Source of the DNA: Caballeronia grimmiae
GTDB lineage: Bacteria; Pseudomonadota; Gammaproteobacteria; Burkholderiales; Burkholderiaceae
Length of the DNA: 59,894 bases
Reading direction: 5' to 3'
Assembly (NCBI RefSeq): GCF_000698555.1
Contig: NZ_JFHE01000033.1
Location: forward strand, 1-59,894
Positions within the stretch are counted from its first letter, which is position 1, and each line of letters begins with the position of its first letter. Position numbers and translations under genes: made by a program. A model generated the notes under the pieces. That model did not search any database. It saw nothing but the letters and a program-made list of their open reading frames with translations, and was not told the DNA's origin. Shown piece after piece: positions 1-8,468 of the stretch.

Positions 1-1
1 G

Positions 2-1246
2 CCGGACATCGTCCACGCGCACGACTGGCACAGCGGCCTGACGCCGCTCCTGATGAAGCACGCCGGCGTGCAGGCGAAGAGCGTCTTCACGATCCACAAT
101 CTGGCGTTCCAGGGCAACTACGCGCTGTCGCTCGGCCGCTCGCTCGGCGTGCCCGAGAAGTGGCTCGTGCATGCGTTGAGCGATCCGCAGAGCATCGAGT
201 TCTACGGCGCACTGAGTCTGATGAAGGCGGGCATCGTTCATAGCGACCGCATCACGACCGTCAGCGAGACCTATGCGCGCGAGATTCTCACGCCGCGCTT
301 CGGGCACCTGATGGAAGGCGTGCTGCAAAGCTGCGCGGACAAACTGTCGGGCGTTGTGAACGGCATCGATGAAGACGCGTGGAATCCCGCCATCGATCCA
401 CTGATCGAAAGGACTTATTCATTCGACGACATGCGCGGCAAGCACGCCTGCAAGCGCACGCTGCAGCGCATGTTCGGCCTGCCGGTCGACCCGTTCGCGC
501 CGGTCATGGCGATCGGCAGCCGCATGACCGGTCAGAAACTCGCCGATGTCGTGCTTCAGGCGCTGCCGCGTCTGCTGGAGAAGCATCCGCGCCTGCAACT
601 CGCGGTCATCGGGCAGGGCGAGGCGTACATCGAGAAGGGATTCCGCAAGCTCGCGCAGGAGTGGCCGGATCGCGTCGGCGTGCATATCGGCTATAGCGAG
701 CGCCGCGCGCATGCGCTGCACGCGGGCGCGGACATTCTTCTGCACGGCAGCCGCTTCGAGCCGTGCGGCCTGACCCAGCTTTACGCGATGCGCTACGGCA
801 CGCTGCCGGTCGCGTCGCGCGTGGGCGGACTGGCCGATACCATCGTCGATGCCGACGAAGCCGACATCGCACCGCAGGAAACCGTGTATGTCCGCGACGG
901 CACGCACGACGCGCCCATCGCGCTGCAAGCCTCGTCGCGTGCGCCGACGGGCTTTCTGTTCGACGGCGAAACGCCCGACGACGTCGTCACCGCGGCGGGC
1001 CGCGCACTCGATGCGTACATGCGTCCGCCCGTCTGGCGCGCGATGCAGCGCAACGCGATGTCGTGCGATTTCGGCTGGGGCGAGGCGGTATCGAAGATGA
1101 TCGCGCTGTATTCCGGCCTCACCGGCCTGCGCCCGAGCCGTACGGCCGTGCGCCTGCGCCGTCTGCCTGTCCGGGCCGACGTGCAGACACCCCTTCCCGA
1201 CCACGCGCACCGCAACGGCAAACCGCTCGTCGCGAAGAGCGCGTAG
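2..1246 (+). CDS. glgA: Glycogen synthase, 5' end outside window
   Basis: GT5 enzyme that adds glucose from ADP-glucose to the non-reducing end of alpha-1,4-glucan in the cytoplasm. The open frame runs from base 2 with no start codon, and 414 residues are visible; E. coli GlgA has 477, so roughly the first 100 residues are missing. The visible part begins PDIVHAHDW, the typical end of the N-terminal Rossmann half. The C-terminal half carries the GT5 signature EPCGLTQLYAMRYGTLP followed by VGGLADTI. About 40 residues rich in Arg and Pro follow the usual end of the fold. It is the first visible gene of the glucan/trehalose locus; glgE follows after a 361-bp gap. The donor preference (ADP- versus UDP-glucose) cannot be read from the sequence. 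Confidence 0.95.
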   Translation, partial: PDIVHAHDWHSGLTPLLMKHAGVQAKSVFTIHNLAFQGNYALSLGRSLGVPEKWLVHALSDPQSIEFYGALSLMKAGIVHSDRITTVSETYAREILTPRFGHLMEGVLQSCADKLSGVVNGIDEDAWNPAIDPLIERTYSFDDMRGKHACKRTLQRMFGLPVDPFAPVMAIGSRMTGQKLADVVLQALPRLLEKHPRLQLAVIGQGEAYIEKGFRKLAQEWPDRVGVHIGYSERRAHALHAGADILLHGSRFEPCGLTQLYAMRYGTLPVASRVGGLADTIVDADEADIAPQETVYVRDGTHDAPIALQASSRAPTGFLFDGETPDDVVTAAGRALDAYMRPPVWRAMQRNAMSCDFGWGEAVSKMIALYSGLTGLRPSRTAVRLRRLPVRADVQTPLPDHAHRNGKPLVAKSA

Positions 1247-1607
1247 CGTTTTGACCCGCATGCGAACGGGGCGTCCCACATGCGCCCCGGCTTGCCGCAT
1301 AGTATCGCTGTGACGACGCGCCGTTCGGGTACGCAAAAGGCGCGGCACGCAACGTGCTGTCAGGCGATGCAACGCCCGCTGGAAACCCATTGGACCGTGG
1401 CGGCAGCCGTGCCCGATCCATTTGCATCGCGAAACGCGACCCGGGCCTGCATCGTCGACGGCGCCGAGCTTTCGCATGGGGTCCGCGAAGCGCGCGATGC
1501 GCCGAAACGTGCGGACCGGCCCTTCAGCCAGTTTGACCCGTGAGCGTGATCGCGATTTCGTTGCCCGCATCCCCGCCACCGCAGGACGACTCTGGAAAAG
1601 ACGAACG
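1247..1607. other. Intergenic gap glgA-glgE (361 bp)
   Basis: No convincing coding sequence. A short hairpin, GGGGCG (1268-1273) with CGCCCC (1283-1288), lies just after the glgA stop but has no T-run, so it is a weak terminator candidate. An open frame runs into glgE from 1422 but has no family-like sequence before the ATG at 1608. A promoter for glgE probably lies here; I cannot place its boxes with confidence. Confidence 0.4.
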
Positions 1608-4600
1608 ATGGAAAACCATCAAGCTCATCATGCGTACGCGCCTCGTATCTACTTCATCGATCCCCTTCTCGTCGGCCCTCTCGCCAACTGGCCTGCCCAG
1701 TTCGAGCACGCGGCCGCGCTGGGCTTCGATCACGTTCTGATCGGCTCGCCGTTCGTGCCCGGCAGCAACGGGCATCGTGAAGCGGTGGCGGATCATCATC
1801 GCCTGCATCCTGTCTTTGAATCGAACGCCAGTGCCGCCGACGGCCTGCGCGAACTCGCCGATGCCGCGAAAAAGCACGGCATCACGCTGCTGGTCGATAT
1901 CGTGATCGATCGCGTGAGCGCGGAAGGCGGGCTCTATCAGGAGAACAAGCACTGGTTCAAGCCATTCGAAAGCGCCGATGCGCGGCTCGATCCGCGCCGC
2001 CCGCCGAGTCAGCGGGATGTCGCGCATGCGAACTTCAACGATGGCGAAGCCGCGCAGCAACTCACCGCGTGGTGGGCGCGCGAACTGAGCCTGATCGCCG
2101 ATGCGGGCATCGGCGGCTTTCGCTTCGCTTCGCCGCAGGCCGTGCCTGCTCACGTGTGGCGCAGGCTCGGCGCGGCAGTGCGCGAAAAACATCCGGACAC
2201 GCGCTGGCTCGCGTGGACCGTGGGCGTATCGCGCCATGATCTGCACGGCCTCGTCGATGCGGGCTTCGATGCCGTCTTCGCCTCGACGCGCTGGTGGGAC
2301 TTCAAGAGCGCGTGGCTCGTCGATGAACACGCGGCGCTGTCGCGCATTGCGCCGCCGGTTACGTTTCCGGAAGAGCCCTACGGCTCGCGCCTGATCGCGG
2401 ATCTGAGCGATACCAGCGACACCGCGCTCATCGAACGCGCCTATTGCCGCGCGCTCTTCACCGCCGCTGCGCTCGGCACGGGCATGCTCGTGCCGATGGG
2501 CTTCGAATATGGCGTCGGCTTGCCGATGTCGCAGCAATACGGCGTCGCCGCCGAATATCAGCGCGCGAAGAAAGAAGCGCGTTTCGATCTGTCCGCGCAG
2601 GTCAAGCGCGCGAACAAGTTGCAACGCGAAACCGCGACGCTTTCCGGCGTCGGCGAACTGCGCGCGCTGACCGGCGCGGGCACGCCGTACGCGGCGCTGA
2701 TCCGCGCGGCGGGCGGCGACTTGCGGCATAGCGAATCGGCGGTGCTGATCGTCATCAATCCGGACCTCGTCGCACCCGTGCAGGTCGATACGCGCCATCT
2801 GCTCGAAGGCGTTCCCGGCAACTACACGCGCTTTGCGCCCCTCGACGATGCCGCCGCCAAGCCCGAACGCCTCGCGTCGCTCACGCTGAAAGCGGGCGAA
2901 GTGCGCCTGTTCCGCGCCGAAGCGGAGCCGTTCGTACTGCTCGCGCAGCCGCAAGTGAAGCGCGGCGCGAAGGCGGCCGACAAGAAATCGGTGGCCGAGG
3001 CGATTGCCGCCCCGCGCGTGTCGATCGAAAGCGTGACGCCATCGGTCGATCACGGGCGCTTTCCGGCGAAGCGCATCGTCGGCGAAGCGGTGGAGATTCA
3101 GGCCGCGATCTTCGCGGAAGGCCACGACAAGATCGCCGCCGCCGTGCAATGGCGCGCCGCCGACGAGACCGAATGGCACGAAACGCCGATGTCGCCCGTG
3201 CTGCCGCTCGGCCTCGACCTGTGGACCGCGCGCATTCCGCTCGAACGCGTGGGCCGCCATGAGTTCGTCGTGATGGCGTGGCGCGACGATTACGCGTCGC
3301 TCGTCGATCACATGCAGAAGAAGCTGAAAGCCGGGCAGACCGTCGAACTCGAGGTCGAGGAAGCGAAGCATCTGTTCGCGCTGATCCTCGCGGAAGTGAA
3401 GACAGTCGAAGACTCGGACAGCGCCCCGCTCGAGAAAATCGTCAAGGAATTCACGAAGGCCGACGACGCGCGCAAGCTCGAACTCGTGATTGCGCCGGCG
3501 ACGGCGCAAGCGGTGGCTGCGGCGCGGCATCGGCCGTTCCTGTCGCGCGATCCGGTGGTGTATCGCATCGACTCGGAACGCGCCGCTGCACGATTCGCGA
3601 GCTGGTACGAAATCTTCCCGCGTTCGATGAGCGACGACGAGAACCGCCACGGCACCTTCATCGATGTGATCGGCAAGATGCCGCGCATCCGCGAGATGGG
3701 TTTCGACGTGCTGTATTTCCCGCCGATTCATCCGATCGGGATCGCGAATCGCAAGGGCAAGAACAACTCGCTGACGGCCGGGCCGGACGATGTCGGCAGC
3801 CCGTATGCCATCGGCGGCAAGGAAGGCGGCCATACCGCCGTGCATCCGGAACTCGGCAATCTCGACGACTTCAGGCGCATGCTCGATGCCGCGCACGAAC
3901 ATGGGCTGGAGATTGCGCTCGACTTCGCGGTGCAATGCTCGCCGGACCATCCGTGGCTCAAGGAGCATCCGACATGGTTCGCCTGGCGGCCCGACGGCAC
4001 GCTGCGCTATGCGGAGAATCCGCCGAAGAAGTATCAGGACATCGTGAATCCGGACTTCTATGCGAAGGACGCCAAGCCCGATCTGTGGCTCGCGCTGCGC
4101 GACGTGTTCCTGCACTGGATCGCGGCGGGCGTGCGCATCTTCCGCGTCGATAACCCGCACACGAAGCCGTTTCCGTTCTGGGAATGGGTCATCGGCGATG
4201 TGCGCGCGCGTCATCCCGACGTGATGTTCCTCGCCGAAGCGTTCACCCGGCCGCGCGTGATGAATCGCCTGGCGAAGCTCGGCTTCTCGCAGTCGTACAC
4301 GTACTTCACGTGGCGCGAGACGAAGCGCGACTTCATCGAGTACATGCACGACCTCACGCAGACCGACGCGAAGGATTACTTCCGCCCGAACTTCTTCGTG
4401 AATACGCCGGACATCAATCCGCGCTTCCTGCAAAGCTCGGGGCGTCCCGGCTTCGTGATCCGTGCGGCGCTGGCGGCGACGCTGTCGGGACTTTGGGGCG
4501 TGTATAGCGGGTTCGAATTGTGCGAGTCAGCCGCACTGCCCAACAGCGAGGAATATCTGGATTCCGAGAAGTATCAGTTGAAGGCGTGGGACTGGAACCG

Positions 4601-5006
4601 GCCGGGCAACATCGTTGGCGAAATCACGGCGCTGAACCGCATCCGCCGCGCGAATCCCGCGTTGCAGACGCATCTCGGCGTGAACTTCCTGCCCGCGCAT
4701 AACGATCACATCCTCTTCTTCGAGAAGACGAACTCATCGGGCGATAACGTCGTGCTGGTCGCCATCAATCTCGATCCGTTCAACGAGCAGGGCGCGGATA
4801 TCGAGCTGCCGTGGAAGACGCTGGAACGCTGGGGCGTGCACGAAGGCGACGCGATCGCGGTCGAGGATCAGGTGACGGGCGACCGTTTCGAATGGCGCGG
4901 GCGGCGGCAACACGTGCGGCTCAATCCCCATTCGCTGCCCTTCGCGATCTGGCGCATCTCGCCGGCCGGAGGTTTGCCGAAGCCTCGGCTCGCCGGGGAA
5001 CAGTGA
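1608..5006 (+). CDS. glgE: GlgE maltosyltransferase with extra N-terminal pseudo-catalytic domain
   Basis: Alpha-1,4-glucan:maltose-1-phosphate maltosyltransferase (GH13_3), which adds maltosyl units from maltose 1-phosphate to glucan ends. The protein has 1132 residues, against about 660-700 for classical GlgE. Residues from about 468 onward are the classical enzyme, starting with the N-terminal GlgE domain (VSIESVTPSVDHGRFPAKR). The catalytic set is nucleophile D848 in FRVDNPH, acid/base E877 in FLAEAF, and D935 in VNTPDIN; this spacing is close to that of Streptomyces GlgE (D394, E423, D480). Residues 1-460 form a second alpha-amylase-like region in which these positions read A174 (GFRFAS) and W203 (WLAWTV), again 29 residues apart, so it is probably inactive. 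The ATG at 1608 is chosen because the in-frame extension back to 1422 looks non-coding. The gene lies directly before treS-mak, which makes its substrate. Confidence 0.93.
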   Translation: MENHQAHHAYAPRIYFIDPLLVGPLANWPAQFEHAAALGFDHVLIGSPFVPGSNGHREAVADHHRLHPVFESNASAADGLRELADAAKKHGITLLVDIVIDRVSAEGGLYQENKHWFKPFESADARLDPRRPPSQRDVAHANFNDGEAAQQLTAWWARELSLIADAGIGGFRFASPQAVPAHVWRRLGAAVREKHPDTRWLAWTVGVSRHDLHGLVDAGFDAVFASTRWWDFKSAWLVDEHAALSRIAPPVTFPEEPYGSRLIADLSDTSDTALIERAYCRALFTAAALGTGMLVPMGFEYGVGLPMSQQYGVAAEYQRAKKEARFDLSAQVKRANKLQRETATLSGVGELRALTGAGTPYAALIRAAGGDLRHSESAVLIVINPDLVAPVQVDTRHLLEGVPGNYTRFAPLDDAAAKPERLASLTLKAGEVRLFRAEAEPFVLLAQPQVKRGAKAADKKSVAEAIAAPRVSIESVTPSVDHGRFPAKRIVGEAVEIQAAIFAEGHDKIAAAVQWRAADETEWHETPMSPVLPLGLDLWTARIPLERVGRHEFVVMAWRDDYASLVDHMQKKLKAGQTVELEVEEAKHLFALILAEVKTVEDSDSAPLEKIVKEFTKADDARKLELVIAPATAQAVAAARHRPFLSRDPVVYRIDSERAAARFASWYEIFPRSMSDDENRHGTFIDVIGKMPRIREMGFDVLYFPPIHPIGIANRKGKNNSLTAGPDDVGSPYAIGGKEGGHTAVHPELGNLDDFRRMLDAAHEHGLEIALDFAVQCSPDHPWLKEHPTWFAWRPDGTLRYAENPPKKYQDIVNPDFYAKDAKPDLWLALRDVFLHWIAAGVRIFRVDNPHTKPFPFWEWVIGDVRARHPDVMFLAEAFTRPRVMNRLAKLGFSQSYTYFTWRETKRDFIEYMHDLTQTDAKDYFRPNFFVNTPDINPRFLQSSGRPGFVIRAALAATLSGLWGVYSGFELCESAALPNSEEYLDSEKYQLKAWDWNRPGNIVGEITALNRIRRANPALQTHLGVNFLPAHNDHILFFEKTNSSGDNVVLVAINLDPFNEQGADIELPWKTLERWGVHEGDAIAVEDQVTGDRFEWRGRRQHVRLNPHSLPFAIWRISPAGGLPKPRLAGEQ

Positions 5007-5075
5007 ATGCGCGCACCGAACGACGGTGAACCGATAACAGGGCACATGGCCTACTAAGAGCACTTGGAGCAAACC

Positions 5076-8000
5076 GTGGATACAAGGGTGAAGCGCAATA
5101 AGAAGACATCGCTGCTGAGCGATGATCCGCTCTGGTACAAAGACGCAATCATTTATCAGGTTCACATCAAGTCGTTTTTCGATGCGAACAACGACGGCAT
5201 CGGCGACTTCGCGGGCCTGCTCGCGAAGCTCGATTACATCGCGGAACTCGGCGTCGATGCGATCTGGCTGCTGCCGTTCTATCCCTCGCCGCGTCGCGAC
5301 GATGGCTACGACATTGCCGACTATCGCAACGTGCATCCGGACTACGGCACGATCGCCGATGTCAAGCGCTTCATTCAGGAAGCGCATGCGCGCGGCATTC
5401 GCGTCATCACGGAACTGGTCATCAATCACACGTCGGACCAGCATCCGTGGTTTCAGCGCGCGCGGCGCGCCAAGCCGGGATCGAATCATCGCAACTACTA
5501 CGTGTGGTCCGATACGGACAAGAAGTACGAAGAGACGCGCATCATCTTCATCGATTCGGAGCCTTCGAACTGGACGCACGATCCCGTTGCGGGCCAGTAC
5601 TACTGGCATCGCTTCTATTCGCACCAGCCCGACCTTAACTTCGACAACCCTGCGGTCATCAAGGAAGTGCTCAGCGTGATGCGCTTCTGGCTCGACATGG
5701 GCATCGACGGTCTGCGGCTGGATGCGGTGCCGTATCTCGTCGAACGCGAAGGCACGAACAACGAGAATCTGCCGGAAACGCACGCCATCCTGAAGCAGAT
5801 TCGCGCGACCATCGACGCCGAGTATCCGAACCGGATGCTGCTCGCGGAAGCAAACCAGTGGCCGGAAGACGTCAAGGAATACTTCGGCGACGAAGACGAA
5901 TGCCACATGGCGTTCCACTTCCCGCTGATGCCGCGCATCTACATGTCGATTGCGAGCGAGGACCGCTTCCCGATCACGGACATCATGCGTCAGACGCCGG
6001 ATCTCGCGGCCACGAATCAATGGGCGATCTTCCTGCGCAATCACGATGAACTCACGCTCGAGATGGTGACGGACTCCGAGCGCGACTATTTGTGGAACAC
6101 GTATGCCGCCGATCGCCGCGCGCGGCTGAACCTGGGCATTCGCCGGCGTCTCGCGCCGCTGATGGAGCGCGACCGGCGGCGCATCGAACTCATCAACTCG
6201 CTGCTGCTGTCGATGCCCGGCACGCCCGTCATCTATTACGGCGACGAACTCGGCATGGGCGACAACATCCACCTCGGCGATCGCGATGGCGTGCGCACGC
6301 CGATGCAATGGTCGTCCGACCGCAATGGCGGCTTCTCGCGTGCCGACCCCGAGCAACTCGTGCTGCCGCCGGTGATGGGCTCGCTCTATGGCTATGACGC
6401 GGTCAACGTCGAATCGCAAAGCCGCGATCCGCATTCGCTGCTGAACTGGACGCGCAAGATGCTCGCGGTGCGCCGCTCGAAGCATGCATTCGGGCGCGGC
6501 TCGATCCGCTTCCTGAAGCCGAGCAACCGCAAGATTCTCGCGTATTTGCGCGAACTGGAAGGCGAGCCGCCGGTGCTGTGCGTCGCGAACCTCTCGCGTG
6601 CGCCGCAAGCGGTGGAACTCGATCTGTCGGAATTCGCGGGCTCGGTGCCGCTCGAAATGACGGCGGATTCGCCGTTCCCCGCCATCGGCCAACTAACGTA
6701 TCTGCTGACCTTCCCGCCCTATGGCTTTTTGTGGTTCCAGCTCTGCCCCGGCAACATGCGGCCCGCATGGTCGCAGGCGCCGTCAGAGCAATTGCCGGAG
6801 TTCGTAACAATGGTCATTCGCGCGGGACAAACGGGACCGACGCCGGAGAACGTGCGTCTTCTGGAATCCGAAGTATTGCCGAGCTATCTCAGCAAGCGCC
6901 GCTGGTTCGCGTCGAAGGACCAGAAGCTGCATGCAGTGCGCCTCGCCGCGCTGACGACGATCGAAGGCGCAGGCTTCGCCTTCACCGAGATCGAAGCGGA
7001 CGTCGGCAAGCACACCGAGCGTTACGTGCTGCCGCTTTCGATTGCGTGGGGCACGGAAACGACTTCGCCGCTCTACATGCAGCTTGCGCTCGCTCGCGTG
7101 CGCAGGGGCCGTACGATCGGCCATATCACCGATGCGTTCGCGGTGCCGCAGTTCACCTACGGCATCTTGCGCAAGCTCAAGCAACGCGCCGTGGTGCCGA
7201 CCGTGCAGAAGAGCGAGATTCGCTTCATTCCGACGGAGCGCTTCGACGAGCTCGACATGAATCCGGCATCGCCGCCGGAAATCCGCTGGCTTGCGGCCGA
7301 GCAAAGCAACAGCTCGCTCGTGATCGGCGACAAGATCGTGCTGAAGCTCGTGCGGCGCGTGGTCGGCGGCATTCATCCGGAAGCGGAGATGAGCCGCTAT
7401 CTGACGAAGCTCGGCTATGCGAACACCGGCCCGCTGTATGGCGAAGTGGTGCGCGTCGATCCGCAGGGCGTGCCGCATACGCTCGTGATCCTGCAGGGCT
7501 TCGTCGACAATCAGGGCGATGCGTGGAACTACGCGCTCGATTATCTGCGCCGTGTCGTCGATGAACTCGCGGTCACCGGCGAAACCGACGACGCCAAGCC
7601 CGACCAGGCCGTGCAGGCAGGCGGCTTCGAAGGCTACGGCAACATCGCGGGCATCATCGGCAAGCGGCTCGGCGAACTGCACGTCGCACTCGCCACGCCG
7701 ACCGATGACGAAGCGTTCTCGCCGCGCCGTGCTACGGCCAAGGACGTGAAGGGCTGGGTGGACGGCACGCTGCAACTGCTCACGAGCGCGCTCGACATCC
7801 TCGAGCAGAAGGCGGCGAGCTTCAACGAGCACGATCGGGGGCTCGCGCAAAGCCTGCTTGATCGTCGCGAGATGCTGATCAACGCCGTGAAGAAGCTCGT
7901 TCCTTCGGATGCCGATGCACTTTGCACGCGCATCCACGGCGACTTCCATCTGGGTCAGGTGCTGATGGCGCAAGGCGATGCGTATCTGATCGACTTCGAA

Positions 8001-8468
8001 GGCGAGCCCGCGCGCACGCTCGAGGAGCGCCGCCGCAAAACGAGTCCGCTGCGCGACGTCGCCGGCCTGCTGCGTTCGCTGTCGTACGCGAGCGCCGCGG
8101 CGCAACCGACGACCGAAAACGCGCCTGCACAGACGGCCGATCGCAAGCGCGCGCTGTTCGAAAGGATGCGCGCGTTCGCCGAAGAGAAGTTCCTGCGGCA
8201 GTACCGGCAGGCTATCGAGACATCGCCCGAGACGATTGCGGATCAGCGCGTCTTCTCGGCCCTGCTCGATCTCTTCCTCATCGAGAAAGCCGCTTACGAG
8301 ATCCGTTACGAAGCCGCGAACCGGCCGACGTGGATCGGCCTGCCGCTGCGCGGTCTCGCATCGCTTGCGAGCCGGCTGCTCGGCGACACCGGCGCGCCGC
8401 CCGCGCCCGGCACGCGTCACGTGACCGACGCCACCAAGGACAATCCGGATGGAACCCACCATGAATAA
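5076..8468 (+). CDS. treS: Trehalose synthase-maltokinase fusion
   Basis: Bifunctional cytoplasmic protein: TreS interconverts trehalose and maltose, and the C-terminal maltokinase (Mak/Pep2) phosphorylates maltose with ATP to give maltose 1-phosphate for GlgE. Length 1130 residues. The GH13_16 domain covers about 15-560, with nucleophile D216 (GLRLDAVPYL), acid/base E258 (LLAEANQW) and D324 (LRNHDELTLEM). The kinase covers about 590-1110, with catalytic HGDFHLGQ (D956) and Mg-binding DFEGEP (D973). The GTG at 5076 is preferred because GGAG lies about 6 nt upstream; a TTG at 5064 is also in frame. The gap after glgE is 69 bp, and the 3' end overlaps glgB. The TreS-Mak fusion is common in proteobacteria and couples the two steps. 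Confidence 0.95.
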   Translation: MDTRVKRNKKTSLLSDDPLWYKDAIIYQVHIKSFFDANNDGIGDFAGLLAKLDYIAELGVDAIWLLPFYPSPRRDDGYDIADYRNVHPDYGTIADVKRFIQEAHARGIRVITELVINHTSDQHPWFQRARRAKPGSNHRNYYVWSDTDKKYEETRIIFIDSEPSNWTHDPVAGQYYWHRFYSHQPDLNFDNPAVIKEVLSVMRFWLDMGIDGLRLDAVPYLVEREGTNNENLPETHAILKQIRATIDAEYPNRMLLAEANQWPEDVKEYFGDEDECHMAFHFPLMPRIYMSIASEDRFPITDIMRQTPDLAATNQWAIFLRNHDELTLEMVTDSERDYLWNTYAADRRARLNLGIRRRLAPLMERDRRRIELINSLLLSMPGTPVIYYGDELGMGDNIHLGDRDGVRTPMQWSSDRNGGFSRADPEQLVLPPVMGSLYGYDAVNVESQSRDPHSLLNWTRKMLAVRRSKHAFGRGSIRFLKPSNRKILAYLRELEGEPPVLCVANLSRAPQAVELDLSEFAGSVPLEMTADSPFPAIGQLTYLLTFPPYGFLWFQLCPGNMRPAWSQAPSEQLPEFVTMVIRAGQTGPTPENVRLLESEVLPSYLSKRRWFASKDQKLHAVRLAALTTIEGAGFAFTEIEADVGKHTERYVLPLSIAWGTETTSPLYMQLALARVRRGRTIGHITDAFAVPQFTYGILRKLKQRAVVPTVQKSEIRFIPTERFDELDMNPASPPEIRWLAAEQSNSSLVIGDKIVLKLVRRVVGGIHPEAEMSRYLTKLGYANTGPLYGEVVRVDPQGVPHTLVILQGFVDNQGDAWNYALDYLRRVVDELAVTGETDDAKPDQAVQAGGFEGYGNIAGIIGKRLGELHVALATPTDDEAFSPRRATAKDVKGWVDGTLQLLTSALDILEQKAASFNEHDRGLAQSLLDRREMLINAVKKLVPSDADALCTRIHGDFHLGQVLMAQGDAYLIDFEGEPARTLEERRRKTSPLRDVAGLLRSLSYASAAAQPTTENAPAQTADRKRALFERMRAFAEEKFLRQYRQAIETSPETIADQRVFSALLDLFLIEKAAYEIRYEAANRPTWIGLPLRGLASLASRLLGDTGAPPAPGTRHVTDATKDNPDGTHHE

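Noticed and set aside
1524..4433. Long open frame of 969 codons on the - strand opposite glgE
   Set aside because: Arg/His-rich product with no family sequence; it is the usual antisense shadow of a GC-rich gene, and glgE is certain.
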